A stretch of DNA of 64,000 bases from JAIRVZ01 sp031553755 (GCA_031553755.1 JAVBKZ010000023.1:1-64000), one strand, 5' to 3'; shown: positions 1-8,394, counted from the first letter of the stretch. Notes: generated by a model not told the origin, from the sequence alone. Translations and numbers: made by a program.

Positions 1-961
1 TGGGTTTGAAAAATTGGCAGTCGCCTTTGAAAGCGGTTCAAAAAGCGAATCCAGTTTACGCAGGATTCAACGTTTTATGGCCGATTACAAATTAGATACA
101 GACTTGATTGCCCTGTTGATTTTTAAGCTATTGCCTCACAAGCCACCTTTTCGATTGGCCTTAGATAGGACGAACTGGAAATTTGGATCAAGCAATATTA
201 ATATTTTGACTTTGGCCATTGTTTATCAAGGAGTTGCCTTCCCGATTCTCTACAAGATGCTGCCAAAGTTTGGAAATTCCAATACCGAAGAACGGATTAG
301 TTTGCTCAATAGATATATCCGGTTATTTGGAATAGAGGCCATTGATTGCTTATTGGCAGACAGGGAATTTGTAGGAGAACATTGGCTCTCTTATCTGAAC
401 CATCAGAGAATCAGATATCACATCCGAATTCGGGAAAACTTTTATGTAGATGCTCCCCATTCAGGAAAAAGGGTCAAAGCCAGTTGGTTATTTTCCGATG
501 TAAAAATAGGAACCAGTAAATTCTTGAACCGCATCTATTATGTCAATAACCAACTTTGTTATTTATCGGCAAGTAAGATAAAAAACAAGGACGGAATACC
601 TGAACTTCAGATTATTGTTTCATTTAACAGGCCTGATAGTGCGCAGGAGATATACAAAGAACGATGGCAGATTGAAACTGCATTCAGAGCATTAAAATCT
701 AGCGGATTCAATATCGAAGAGACACATCTGACGGATATGGTTCGAATAGACAAACTCTTTGCCTTGGTAATAGTCGCTTTTACTTGGGCATATATCGTGG
801 GAATTTACGTTCACCAAAATGTAAAACAGATTAAATTAAAAAAACATGGACGAAGTGAAAAATCTCTATTCAAATATGGTTTAGGGATTATTACTAATAT
901 TTTACTAAACCCTATAAACAACAGAAGAATAGATATTTTCAAATTTTTGTCATGTACTTAG
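1..961 (+). CDS. IS4-family transposase, 5' end cut by window edge
   Basis: DDE transposase of the IS4 family. The reading frame is open from the first bases of the window, so the N-terminus lies outside; the first possible internal start is a TTG at 14. Visible family marks are the first catalytic Asp in LALDRTNW, the second Asp in CLLADREF, and a perfect Y-(2)-R-(3)-E-(6)-K signature in YKERWQIETAFRALK carrying the catalytic Glu. The C-terminus is hydrophobic, as in related elements. An 11-of-12-bp hairpin follows the stop (967-1000). I cannot identify terminal inverted repeats or a target-site duplication because the left end is missing. The frame is intact as far as visible, so the element may be active. 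Confidence 0.9.
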   Translation, partial: GFEKLAVAFESGSKSESSLRRIQRFMADYKLDTDLIALLIFKLLPHKPPFRLALDRTNWKFGSSNINILTLAIVYQGVAFPILYKMLPKFGNSNTEERISLLNRYIRLFGIEAIDCLLADREFVGEHWLSYLNHQRIRYHIRIRENFYVDAPHSGKRVKASWLFSDVKIGTSKFLNRIYYVNNQLCYLSASKIKNKDGIPELQIIVSFNRPDSAQEIYKERWQIETAFRALKSSGFNIEETHLTDMVRIDKLFALVIVAFTWAYIVGIYVHQNVKQIKLKKHGRSEKSLFKYGLGIITNILLNPINNRRIDIFKFLSCT

Positions 962-966
962 TGGAA

Positions 967-1000
967 ATGGTTAAAATATTAAATTTTCTATTTAAACCAT
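967..1000 (+). repeat. Inverted repeat just downstream of the transposase
   Basis: Arms 967-978 and 989-1000 pair at 11 of 12 positions around a 10-nt loop, 6 nt after the transposase stop. There is no T-tract, so it may be a weak terminator or part of the element's end rather than a classical intrinsic terminator. Confidence 0.35.
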
Positions 1001-1057
1001 AAAGGAATAATATTGTCTATGAAAGTTTGCAAAAGTTAGGTATTTTATCGAAATTTG

Positions 1058-1093
1058 TTTTGGATTAAGTATTAGATTGGTACCTATAATTTG
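1058..1093 (+). promoter_or_regulatory. Weak candidate promoter for thioredoxin gene
   Basis: TTTG at 1059-1062 and TATAATTTG at 1085-1093 resemble the Bacteroidota -33/-7 elements, but the -7 has a 3-nt instead of 2-nt gap between TA and TTTG, and the spacing is slightly long. Confidence 0.35.
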
Positions 1094-1106
1094 CATTCCT
1101 AATATT

Positions 1107-1140
1107 AGTCAACTCGTTTACTAATTTACTCGTCAACTAA
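1107..1140. repeat. Intergenic GTCAACTCG repeat, copy 1
   Basis: Contains GTCAACTCGTTTACT (1108-1122) and GTCAACTAA (1132-1140). The same two blocks in the same order occur at 13261-13285, upstream of the AraC-type regulator. Confidence 0.6.
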
Positions 1141-1149
1141 TTTTTACGT

Positions 1150-1578
1150 ATGAAAATATATTTAATAACAACTGTTTTTTTTCTTGGGTGTTTAGTTAAT
1201 TCTTTTTCCCAAACAGATTCGAAAGTAGTACATTTAGATAAAAAAGATTTTATTTCTAAAGTTTACGATTATGAAAAAAATCCTTCTCAATGGATATATG
1301 AAGGAAGTTTGCCTTGCATTGTCGATTTTTATGCCGATTGGTGCGGGCCGTGCCGTAAAATAGCTCCGATTCTTGAAGAATTAGCAAAAGAATATAACGG
1401 AAAGATAATTGTCTATAAAATTGATACGGATAAGCAACGCGAATTGGCAAAAACATTTGGTATCGAAAGCATCCCTACCATTATGTTTATCCCATTGAAA
1501 GGAGAACCTCAGGTAGCAAGAGGGGCTTTACCTAAAGAAACATTCGAGAACGCGATCAATCAGATTTTATTGAAATAA
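1150..1578 (+). CDS. Exported thioredoxin
   Basis: Thioredoxin-fold disulfide oxidoreductase of 142 residues. An N-terminal signal peptide (about 1-20) ends in SFSQ, so the mature protein probably begins with Gln21 and acts in the periplasm. The active site WCGPC is at residues 64-68 and the cis-proline motif SIPT has its Pro at 109, both canonical. A Lys-rich segment joins the signal peptide to a single thioredoxin domain (about 45-140). It stands alone between the IS and the galactose operon, 190 bp behind the transposase, with no redox partner next to it. It is likely to reduce or isomerise disulfides in exported proteins, but the direction of electron flow cannot be read from the sequence. 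Confidence 0.9.
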   Translation: MKIYLITTVFFLGCLVNSFSQTDSKVVHLDKKDFISKVYDYEKNPSQWIYEGSLPCIVDFYADWCGPCRKIAPILEELAKEYNGKIIVYKIDTDKQRELAKTFGIESIPTIMFIPLKGEPQVARGALPKETFENAINQILLK

Positions 1579-1754
1579 TGAAAATAGATTTTAAACACTG
1601 AGTTATACGGAGTGATTATTTACAGAATAGATTCTGATATATAGTGATGGAATACGCTGTGAAATAAATTCTTTTGACTCCGTTTTTGATAAAAAGTCGA
1701 GACGGATTAAATATAAATTTTATACAGTTAATGCCTTTTTTACGATATTAATTA

Positions 1755-1762
1755 TATATTTG
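1755..1762 (+). promoter_or_regulatory. -7 box of the galM operon
   Basis: TATATTTG is an exact TAnnTTTG match followed by GCATTCC. It lies 52 bp before the galM ATG. No convincing -33 TTTG is seen about 20 bp upstream. Confidence 0.6.
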
Positions 1763-1814
1763 CATTCCGAAAAACTCATTAATTATTCTATAACTTTTAG
1801 ATATTTAATAACCC

Positions 1815-2888
1815 ATGGAAAAAACGTCAGACTTAGGAGGTCTTAAGAAAGAAGACTTCCAAAAAAATGTTGATGGTAAATCGACAGATTTATTTATTCT
1901 AACAAACAAAAACGGATTAGAAATGTCCGTTACCAATTATGGTGCCAAGATAGTTTCCTTATATGTTCCGGATAAAACAGGTAAATTAATAGACGTAGTC
2001 ACCGGACATGCTTCCATCGATGAATATTTGAGTTCGAAAGAACCCTATTTCGGAGCTGTTTGCGGAAGAACCGGAAACAGAATCGCTAAAGGAACTTTCA
2101 CGCTTGATGGAAAAGAATATAAATTAGCGATAAACAATGGGCCAAATAACCTACACGGAGGAATAAAAGGTTTTAACGCTGTTGTTTGGGACGCTAAACA
2201 GATCGATGAACAAACAGTCGAACTTACTTACCTTTCTAAGGATGGGGAAGAAGGATTCCCAGGTAATCTAACGACTACGGTAACTTACAAACTTACAGAC
2301 GATAATGCAGTTCAGATAGATTATCTCGCGACAACAGACCAGGCTACAATCCTCAATCTAACCAATCACTCATATTTCAATCTTTCGGGAGCAGGCGATC
2401 CTTCAATAGGCGATCATATTCTGACAATCAACGCGGATACTTATCTTCCAACAGACGAAACAGCGATTCCTTATGGACCAGCGGAAAAACTGGAAGGTAC
2501 TCCAATGAATTTCAGAACTCCTTATGAAGTAGGAAAACGAATTGACGAACCTTTCCAACAATTGATTTGGGGTAAGGGATACGACCATACTTATGTATTG
2601 AATAAAGAAGGAAAAGGATTGTCTTTCTGTGCCAAACTTGTTTCTCCAAAAACAAACATCGTAATGGAAACTTACACAACAGAACCGGGAGTTCAACTTT
2701 ACACCGGGAATTGGATGACAGGAGAATTTGTCGCTAAAAACGGACAACGTTATCCGATGCGTTCGGCATTGTGTTTGGAGACTCAGCATTTCCCCGATAG
2801 CATCAATAAACCGGAATATCCGACAGTCGTACTTCGTCCGGAAGAAGAATTTAGATCCCAAACAATTTTTAAATTTTCAGTAGAATAA
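1815..2888 (+). CDS. galM: Aldose 1-epimerase (galactose mutarotase)
   Basis: Interconverts alpha and beta anomers of galactose or glucose, feeding the alpha form to galactokinase. The 357-residue protein is a full-length galactose mutarotase. Conserved residues are visible: Arg89 in TGNRIA, His114 in NNLHGG, catalytic His185 in TNHSYFNL, Asp257 in GYDHTY and catalytic Glu322 in LETQHFPD. The first ~20 residues are hydrophilic with no signal peptide, so it is cytoplasmic. It is the first gene of a plus-strand cluster, 42 bp ahead of the sugar permease and then galK, matching the usual Bacteroides galM-permease-galK order. The ATG at 1815 follows an A-rich leader typical of this phylum. Confidence 0.95.
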   Translation: MEKTSDLGGLKKEDFQKNVDGKSTDLFILTNKNGLEMSVTNYGAKIVSLYVPDKTGKLIDVVTGHASIDEYLSSKEPYFGAVCGRTGNRIAKGTFTLDGKEYKLAINNGPNNLHGGIKGFNAVVWDAKQIDEQTVELTYLSKDGEEGFPGNLTTTVTYKLTDDNAVQIDYLATTDQATILNLTNHSYFNLSGAGDPSIGDHILTINADTYLPTDETAIPYGPAEKLEGTPMNFRTPYEVGKRIDEPFQQLIWGKGYDHTYVLNKEGKGLSFCAKLVSPKTNIVMETYTTEPGVQLYTGNWMTGEFVAKNGQRYPMRSALCLETQHFPDSINKPEYPTVVLRPEEEFRSQTIFKFSVE

Positions 2889-2930
2889 AAAACTAAAAAT
2901 AATATATTAACAATCAAACAATCAAGTATT

Positions 2931-4250
2931 ATGACACAAAAAAAGAAAAGTAATATTGTTGCTATTATTGCAATGATATTTCTATTTGGAATGATCTCAT
3001 TTGTTACAAATTTGGCTTCACCGATGGGTGATATTTTGAAAAATCAATTCCAAGTAGCTAATTGGATGGGTACATTAGGGGTACTTTGTAATTTTATCGC
3101 TTATGCGGTAATGGGTATTCCAGCCGGTAATATGTTGCAAAAGCTTGGATACAAAAAAACAGCGTTAATCGCAATTGTCGTTGGTTTTGTTGGAGTCGGA
3201 ATTCAAACTCTTTCTGGTACTATCGGAAGTGATGCGGCATTTGGTGTATATTTATTGGGAGCATTTGTTGCCGGTATGTCAATGACATTACTCAATACAG
3301 TTGTTAATCCGATGTTGAATTCTCTTGGTGGAGGAGGTAACGAAGGTAATACTTTAATCCAATTGGGAGGTTCATTCAATTCACTTTGTGGAACAGCAGT
3401 TATTATATTGACTGGAATACTTATACCGGAAGGTATTAAAAATGCAAAAATTGGGGATGTTTTTCCTCTGATGTATGCGGCTTTAGCAATTTTTGCATTT
3501 GCATTTATTGTTATTTCATTGACTGAAATTCCGGAAAAAATTGACAACAAAAAAAATACAGCGGTTCAACCTTCTAAACATAGTCCATTATCGTTCCGTC
3601 ACTTCATATTGGGAGCGATTGGAATTTTTGTTTATGTAGGAGTTGAAGTTGGAATTCCGAATGTTTTGCAAAAATGGTTACAAAATGCAGATTTAGATGC
3701 TTTAAGATTAGGAGCTACGGGTGGAGCAGAAGCGATTGCCGGTTCTGTGGCAGCTACTTATTGGCTGATGATGCTTGTTGGTCGTCTTGTTGGAGCCTCT
3801 ATTGGTAAGAAAGTTTCTGCAAAAACAATGTTAACGGTAGCATCTTCTCTTGGTGTTATATTGGTTTTAGCAGCAATGTATGCACCAACTGAAAGTTTTG
3901 TAAATTTACCTGTATTCAAAAATAATGAAGAAGGTCTTTTTGGTTTAGCAAATGTTCCTCTTAGCGCAGCATTATTGGTACTTTGCGGTTTATGTACATC
4001 AATCATGTGGGGTGGAATCTTCAATCTTGCAGTTGAAGGTTTAGGTAAATATACAGAAAAAGCATCCGGATATTTTATGGTTCTTGTTTGTGGTGGAGGT
4101 ATATTGCCATTATTGCAAAACGGTATTGTTGACATGACAGGTGGCTTAGGTTATCTTACAAGTTATTGGGTGATAGTTGTAGGACTTATCTTCCTATTGT
4201 ATTACGCATTGGTTGGCAGTAAAAATGTAAATAAAGATATTCCGGTATAA
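2931..4250 (+). CDS. MFS sugar permease, glucose/galactose (FHS) type
   Basis: Inner-membrane major facilitator of 439 residues, about 12 hydrophobic segments, resembling the fucose-galactose-glucose:H+ symporter branch. The N-terminus is a short Lys-rich tail (TQKKKS) followed at once by the first membrane helix. Gly-rich helices such as SLGGGGNEG and a central Lys/Asn-rich cytoplasmic loop near residues 202-216 separate the two halves. It lies between galM and galK, which makes galactose (perhaps also glucose) the likely substrate with proton symport; the exact sugar is inferred from context, not from residues. It shares a transcript with galM (42-bp gap) and is followed by a strong terminator-like hairpin. 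Confidence 0.88.
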   Translation: MTQKKKSNIVAIIAMIFLFGMISFVTNLASPMGDILKNQFQVANWMGTLGVLCNFIAYAVMGIPAGNMLQKLGYKKTALIAIVVGFVGVGIQTLSGTIGSDAAFGVYLLGAFVAGMSMTLLNTVVNPMLNSLGGGGNEGNTLIQLGGSFNSLCGTAVIILTGILIPEGIKNAKIGDVFPLMYAALAIFAFAFIVISLTEIPEKIDNKKNTAVQPSKHSPLSFRHFILGAIGIFVYVGVEVGIPNVLQKWLQNADLDALRLGATGGAEAIAGSVAATYWLMMLVGRLVGASIGKKVSAKTMLTVASSLGVILVLAAMYAPTESFVNLPVFKNNEEGLFGLANVPLSAALLVLCGLCTSIMWGGIFNLAVEGLGKYTEKASGYFMVLVCGGGILPLLQNGIVDMTGGLGYLTSYWVIVVGLIFLLYYALVGSKNVNKDIPV

Positions 4251-4266
4251 TTAATTATTAATTGAG

Positions 4267-4299
4267 AATTGAAAGTGGAAAATCCACTTTCAATTTTTT
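4267..4299 (+). terminator. Intrinsic terminator or attenuator between permease and galK
   Basis: A perfect 13-bp stem (4267-4279 with 4283-4295), 3-nt AAA loop and a run of six T form a textbook Rho-independent terminator inside the galactose operon, 17 bp after the permease stop and 25 bp before the galK ATG. Confidence 0.85.
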
Positions 4300-4319
4300 A
4301 CATTCAATATAAAAATATT

Positions 4320-5468
4320 ATGAATACAACAGCGTTAAGAGAAAAATTCAAATCATTGTATGGAGTAGAAGGTGTTGTTTACACTTCTCCCGGTCGTATT
4401 AATATCATTGGCGAACATACCGATTACAACGGAGGATTTGTACTTCCCGGAGCCATTGATAAAGCCATGTATTGCGAAATCAAACCGAATGGAACTAATA
4501 AAGTTCGCGCTTACGCGCTTGATTTGAATGAATCTTGCGAATTCGGACTTGAAGAAACCGATAAACCATCTCAACAATGGGCGTGCTATATTTTCGGAAT
4601 GTGTCGTGAAATGGCAAAAAAAGGAAAACCGGTTCAAGGATTTGATACCGTATTTGCCGGAGATGTTCCTCTTGGAGCCGGAATGTCATCGTCAGCTGCA
4701 TTGGAAAGTTGTTTCGGATTTGCTTTGAACGACCAATATAATTTGGGATTCACCCGCATGGAAATCGCATTGATGGGACAACAAACCGAACATAATTATT
4801 GCGGCGTAATGTGTGGTATTATGGACCAATTCGCATCTTGCAATGGAAAAGAAGGATATTTGATGCGTTTGGATTGCCGTTCATTGGAATTCGAATATGT
4901 TCCTTTCGATCCTAAAGGCTACAAAGTAGTATTGATTAACACTTGTGTTACTCACAATTTAGCTGGTGGAGAATACAACAAACGTCGCGCGTCTTGCGAA
5001 AGAGTAGTGGCTGTAATTGCAAAAAGACATCCGGAAGTAAAATTATTGCGTGACGCTAACCTCGAATGGTTGAAAGAAGTCAAAGCGGAAGTTAACCCGA
5101 TTGATTATATGCGTGCTGAGTTTGTAATCGAAGAAATCCAACGTTTGTTGGATGCTTGTGCTGCCATGGAAAAAGGCGATTACGAAACCGCAGGTCAAAA
5201 AATGTATGAAACTCATGAAGGTTTGAGTAAAAAATATTGGGTAAGTTGTCCTGAATTGGATTTCTTGAACATTATGGCGAAAGAATGCGGAGTAACCGGT
5301 TCCCGCGTAATGGGTGGCGGTTTTGGAGGTTGCACCATTAATGTGGTAAAAGAAGAATTGTATGATTCATTCTTACAAAAAACACTTGCCGCTTACAAAA
5401 ATGAATACGGAATTGATGCAAAAATATATGACGTTGTAATCAAAGACGGAGCAAGGAAATTGGCGTGA
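4320..5468 (+). CDS. galK: Galactokinase
   Basis: Phosphorylates alpha-D-galactose to galactose 1-phosphate with ATP in the Leloir pathway. The 382-residue GHMP kinase has the galactokinase signature GRINIIGEHTDYNGG at 25-39, the ATP-binding PLGAGMSSSAAL loop at 117-128, the likely catalytic base Asp169 in GIMDQFAS, and the C-terminal GHMP motif MGGGFGGCTI at 331-340. The frame stays open upstream to a TTG at 4269, but that start lies inside the terminator hairpin, so the ATG at 4320 is the real start. Expression must come from readthrough of the hairpin or from an unseen promoter in the 20-bp gap. galT is not present in the window. Confidence 0.95.
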   Translation: MNTTALREKFKSLYGVEGVVYTSPGRINIIGEHTDYNGGFVLPGAIDKAMYCEIKPNGTNKVRAYALDLNESCEFGLEETDKPSQQWACYIFGMCREMAKKGKPVQGFDTVFAGDVPLGAGMSSSAALESCFGFALNDQYNLGFTRMEIALMGQQTEHNYCGVMCGIMDQFASCNGKEGYLMRLDCRSLEFEYVPFDPKGYKVVLINTCVTHNLAGGEYNKRRASCERVVAVIAKRHPEVKLLRDANLEWLKEVKAEVNPIDYMRAEFVIEEIQRLLDACAAMEKGDYETAGQKMYETHEGLSKKYWVSCPELDFLNIMAKECGVTGSRVMGGGFGGCTINVVKEELYDSFLQKTLAAYKNEYGIDAKIYDVVIKDGARKLA

Positions 5469-5491
5469 TTTTCTAAACAAAAGAGAACAGG

Positions 5492-5528
5492 GCGTATGAA
5501 ATTGAAAAATTTTATACGCTTTTTTTTA
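5492..5528 (+). terminator. Intrinsic terminator after galK
   Basis: A 12-bp stem (5492-5503 with 5508-5519, one G-T pair), GAAA loop and eight T follow the galK stop by 24 bp. It sits at the convergent junction with the minus-strand lipoprotein gene. Confidence 0.85.
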
Positions 5529-6209
5529 TTTTAAAATAATTTTAAATGGATTTTGTTTAATACCGGAATATAGAATATTACCAACAGAATCGGTTTTAGA
5601 GGCATATTGAATATTGAATGAAATTGTGTCTTTTCCTTGTAGAACTTGTTCGTATATAAAAGGATAAATATTAAAAACCGCGATGGTTTCTATATCGGTC
5701 GATAGGCTGTCTTTATTTTGAGAATCAGATTTAGCCCTTAAATACATATTGGTGATGTTATTTTTATCAAGTGAATCTATGTTACATAACAATTCATAAT
5801 TCAATGTGTTATCAGATTCGATAGATAAAAATATGAATTGATTGAGCAAAGAAACCGGATTTACAGACAACATTGTATCTTTATATATATCATTCATTTC
5901 TCCCGACATAAGCTGAAACGGAGATTGTGGTATTGTTTCCCAATAAGTCAAATTAGCGGAAAATGGAGGAGGGGTAGAGGGTTGGTTTTGATAATCTACC
6001 GTATACCAGGCTATTCCGCAAGTTTCATCGGGAATCGTATCTAAAGCAGGGGATGAAAACGTAGAATAATTATTTTTCAGGTAAGGATTATCATTTTCAT
6101 AAACAATAATAGATGGAACTCCTGAAAAAGTTTGTATGTCGGAACTTTGCGACGCGCATCCCACTAAAAACAAACAAGGGAAAAATAGTAATATGTTGTA
6201 TAATTTCAT
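5526..6209 (-). CDS. NigD-like lipoprotein A
   Basis: Predicted exported lipoprotein of 227 residues: hydrophobic leader, then lipobox LVGC with Cys18. The rest is a beta-rich, Ser/Asn/Asp-rich domain with no catalytic motif. Its C-terminal half matches, in order, features of the lipoprotein at 8469-9227 (F-L-F-L-S-I block, then D-S-x-G-N-I-L-Y-S followed by P-x-K-I-I-L), so the two look like paralogues of the NigD-like group. It starts directly at the end of the AI-2E permease gene with no gap, so both are probably cotranscribed and translationally coupled. Function is unknown; outer-membrane attachment is inferred. Confidence 0.65.
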   Translation of the reverse strand: MKLYNILLFFPCLFLVGCASQSSDIQTFSGVPSIIVYENDNPYLKNNYSTFSSPALDTIPDETCGIAWYTVDYQNQPSTPPPFSANLTYWETIPQSPFQLMSGEMNDIYKDTMLSVNPVSLLNQFIFLSIESDNTLNYELLCNIDSLDKNNITNMYLRAKSDSQNKDSLSTDIETIAVFNIYPFIYEQVLQGKDTISFNIQYASKTDSVGNILYSGIKQNPFKIILK

Positions 6210-7229
6210 TTATTCTGTCAGATCGTCTGCTAAAAATTCGTTCTTGTATATTTTTATCGATAACATAAATCCGGAAATAACTAAAGGGCCGAATATAATT
6301 CCCCAAAAACCGAATAGATTCATTCCTAATATGATACCAAAAATAGTGACTAAAGGATGAACATTGGCATATTTTTTAAGGAAAACCATCCGGATGACAT
6401 TGTCGATGCTTGATATGATTAAAATACCGTATATAATAAGGATAACTCCCATCCAAACTTCTCCGGATATCATTAAATTGATTGCTAAAGGTAGCCATAC
6501 TCCGGCTGTTCCGATAACCGGTACTAATCCGAAAATTCCGGTTAATACGCCCCAAACAAAAGGATCTCCGGCATTTAAAATCCAATAACCCAAAGCGGAA
6601 ACCAAACCTTGGCCGATGATAATTAAAGGGATACCGATGGCGTTGCTTACTACCATGTTTTGAGTTTCATGTTTCAATAAACTGATGCTGTCTATCGAAA
6701 GAGGAAGATTATTCTCGATTTCAGATTCCATTTCTTCACTCGATTGTAACATGAAAAACAATACGAAAATCATCATTAAAGCATTGGTGATGATACTTCC
6801 TGTTACGGAAAATAGATTAGGAAGCATTTGTGTTATGGATTGTATGGCATTATCCGCTACGTTCTTTGAAAAAATATTATATCCTGTTTTATCAAGGATA
6901 ACTTCATGTAAATGATTTATATTATCGATAATGATCTGAGGATGAAAATTTTTAAGTTTAGTGTAGATTGTCCCTATTAATGCTCCGCCAATTACAAAAA
7001 CGATTAAGACGGTAAGAATTAAAAGAAAAGATGTTGTTAAGGTTTTTCCCCATCCTTTGGATTCAAGTTTTTTTTGTGAACTTCTAAGTAGCATGTATAG
7101 GGTAAACGCACCCAACAAGGAACTGATAAAATAATTCAATTCCATGAATATAACGCAAAAAAGGAATAATAATAAGATTACGAAAAAGACTTGTTTTATT
7201 CCTTTATTAAGTTGTTTTCCGGTATACAT
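6210..7229 (-). CDS. AI-2E family permease (PF01594 type)
   Basis: Polytopic inner-membrane protein of 339 residues with about seven to eight hydrophobic segments and the long central amphipathic region (about 85-195) typical of the AI-2E/PerM/YdiK family. The C-terminal motif area FGLVPVIGTAGVWLPLAI and FGIILGMNLFGFWGIIFGPL is characteristic. The family includes exporters of the autoinducer AI-2, Na+/H+ antiporters and proteins of unknown role, so no substrate should be assumed. The gene ends immediately before NigD-like lipoprotein A, suggesting a permease plus lipoprotein pair. A long-loop inverted repeat lies just upstream. Confidence 0.85.
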   Translation of the reverse strand: MYTGKQLNKGIKQVFFVILLLFLFCVIFMELNYFISSLLGAFTLYMLLRSSQKKLESKGWGKTLTTSFLLILTVLIVFVIGGALIGTIYTKLKNFHPQIIIDNINHLHEVILDKTGYNIFSKNVADNAIQSITQMLPNLFSVTGSIITNALMMIFVLFFMLQSSEEMESEIENNLPLSIDSISLLKHETQNMVVSNAIGIPLIIIGQGLVSALGYWILNAGDPFVWGVLTGIFGLVPVIGTAGVWLPLAINLMISGEVWMGVILIIYGILIISSIDNVIRMVFLKKYANVHPLVTIFGIILGMNLFGFWGIIFGPLVISGFMLSIKIYKNEFLADDLTE

Positions 7230-7238
7230 ATATAAAAA

Positions 7239-7302
7239 ATGAACGGTAAACAGTTCGTGAATTAATAAAACAAAAATAACATGCGATCTGTTTACCGTTC
7301 AT
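7239..7302 (-). repeat. 15-bp perfect inverted repeat with 34-bp loop between galE and the AI-2E gene
   Basis: Arms 7239-7253 (ATGAACGGTAAACAG) and 7288-7302 are perfectly complementary and fill the 81-bp gap between two minus-strand genes. On the minus strand the second arm is followed by a T-rich run just before the permease start, so it could end galE transcripts or attenuate the downstream operon. Confidence 0.7.
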
Positions 7303-7310
7303 CTAAAAAA

Positions 7311-8345
7311 TTACATAATTCCTCTTTCTTTGAGTTTCAATTGCCAGTTCCATGCCGAAACAAGCGTATCTTCAATTGTTTCTTTAGCAGTCCATCCTAA
7401 TTCATTATTGGCGTAATCAGGATTAGCCCATACCTGTTCGATATCTCCTTCCCTGCGTCCTACAATTTTATAATTAACTTTTACTCCGGTTGATTTTTCG
7501 AAAGCATTGATTAGTTCCAAAACGGATAAACCGCGTCCGGTTCCTAAGTTAAATGTTTCCAAATTTGATTTGGATTTTCCGTTTAACATTCTGTCAATTG
7601 AAATTACATGCGCTTTAGCTAAATCGACAACGTTTATATAATCCCTGATACATGAACCGTCTGGAGTATTATAATCATTACCGAATACACTAAGTTGTTC
7701 GCGAATACCGATTGCTGTTTGAGTAAGAAACGGAATCAGGTTTTGAGGAACGCCCAACGGTAATTCCCCTATTTCCGCGGTTGGGTGAGCGCCAATTGGA
7801 TTAAAATAACGCAAAACAATGCTTTTATATGGAACTCCCGAATAGATGGCATCACGAATAATTTCTTCGTTGATTTGTTTAGTGTTTCCATAAGGAGCTA
7901 AAGCTGGTTTTATAGGAGCGTTTTCATCAACAGGAAGAATATCCGGTTGTCCGTAAACCGTACAGGAAGAAGAAAAAACCAAAGCTTCTACTCCATAAAC
8001 CGGCATTAAATCCATGATATTTAACAACGAAACGAGATTGTTTCTATAGTACAATAACGGTTTCTGAACAGATTCTCCTACGGCTTTACTTGCGGCGAAA
8101 TGGATGATTCCTTTAATTCCGGAATATTTTTCGAATAATGCTTTCATTCCGTCAAAATCGTTGCAATCAAGTTTTTCGAAAGCAGGACGGATTCCTGTTA
8201 TTTTTTCAATTCCATCGATAACTCCGGCATTTGAGTTGGAAAGATTATCGACTATAACTACTTCATACCCTGAATTTTGAAGTTCAATGACTGTGTGGGA
8301 CCCAATGTATCCGGCTCCTCCGGTTACTAAGATTTTATTTTTCAT
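7311..8345 (-). CDS. galE: UDP-glucose 4-epimerase
   Basis: Interconverts UDP-glucose and UDP-galactose with bound NAD+. The 344-residue extended SDR protein has the Rossmann motif GGAGYIGSH at 9-17, the catalytic Ser region SSSCTVYG at 125-132 and the catalytic pair Tyr152/Lys156 in YGNTK. The frame extends upstream to 8405, but a perfect -7 promoter box (8368-8375) lies within that extension and family members begin at MKNKILVTGG, so the ATG at 8345 is chosen. It stands apart from galM-galK and may serve both galactose use and envelope sugar supply. It is separated from the downstream permease by the long inverted repeat. Confidence 0.95.
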   Translation of the reverse strand: MKNKILVTGGAGYIGSHTVIELQNSGYEVVIVDNLSNSNAGVIDGIEKITGIRPAFEKLDCNDFDGMKALFEKYSGIKGIIHFAASKAVGESVQKPLLYYRNNLVSLLNIMDLMPVYGVEALVFSSSCTVYGQPDILPVDENAPIKPALAPYGNTKQINEEIIRDAIYSGVPYKSIVLRYFNPIGAHPTAEIGELPLGVPQNLIPFLTQTAIGIREQLSVFGNDYNTPDGSCIRDYINVVDLAKAHVISIDRMLNGKSKSNLETFNLGTGRGLSVLELINAFEKSTGVKVNYKIVGRREGDIEQVWANPDYANNELGWTAKETIEDTLVSAWNWQLKLKERGIM

Positions 8346-8367
8346 ATTGTTAATAAAATTTAAGCGA

Positions 8368-8375
8368 CAAAGGTA
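8368..8375 (-). promoter_or_regulatory. -7 box of galE
   Basis: On the minus strand TACCTTTG, an exact TAnnTTTG, lies 22 bp upstream of the chosen galE ATG. It decides against the longer open frame that reaches 8405. Confidence 0.7.
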
Positions 8376-8394
8376 TAACAAATTTTTAATGTAG

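Noticed and set aside
1..1578. Composite transposon carrying the thioredoxin gene
   Set aside because: Only one IS is visible, and no second copy or target duplication is found after the thioredoxin gene.
2403..2861. 152-codon minus-strand frame inside galM
   Set aside because: Antisense shadow of a clearly recognised enzyme gene.
4267..4319. Longer galK start at TTG 4269
   Set aside because: It would encode the terminator hairpin as protein, and homologues start near ATG 4320.
6210..7229. Naming the AI-2E permease as an autoinducer-2 exporter (tqsA)
   Set aside because: The family has diverse members, no luxS is near, and no substrate residues can be read.
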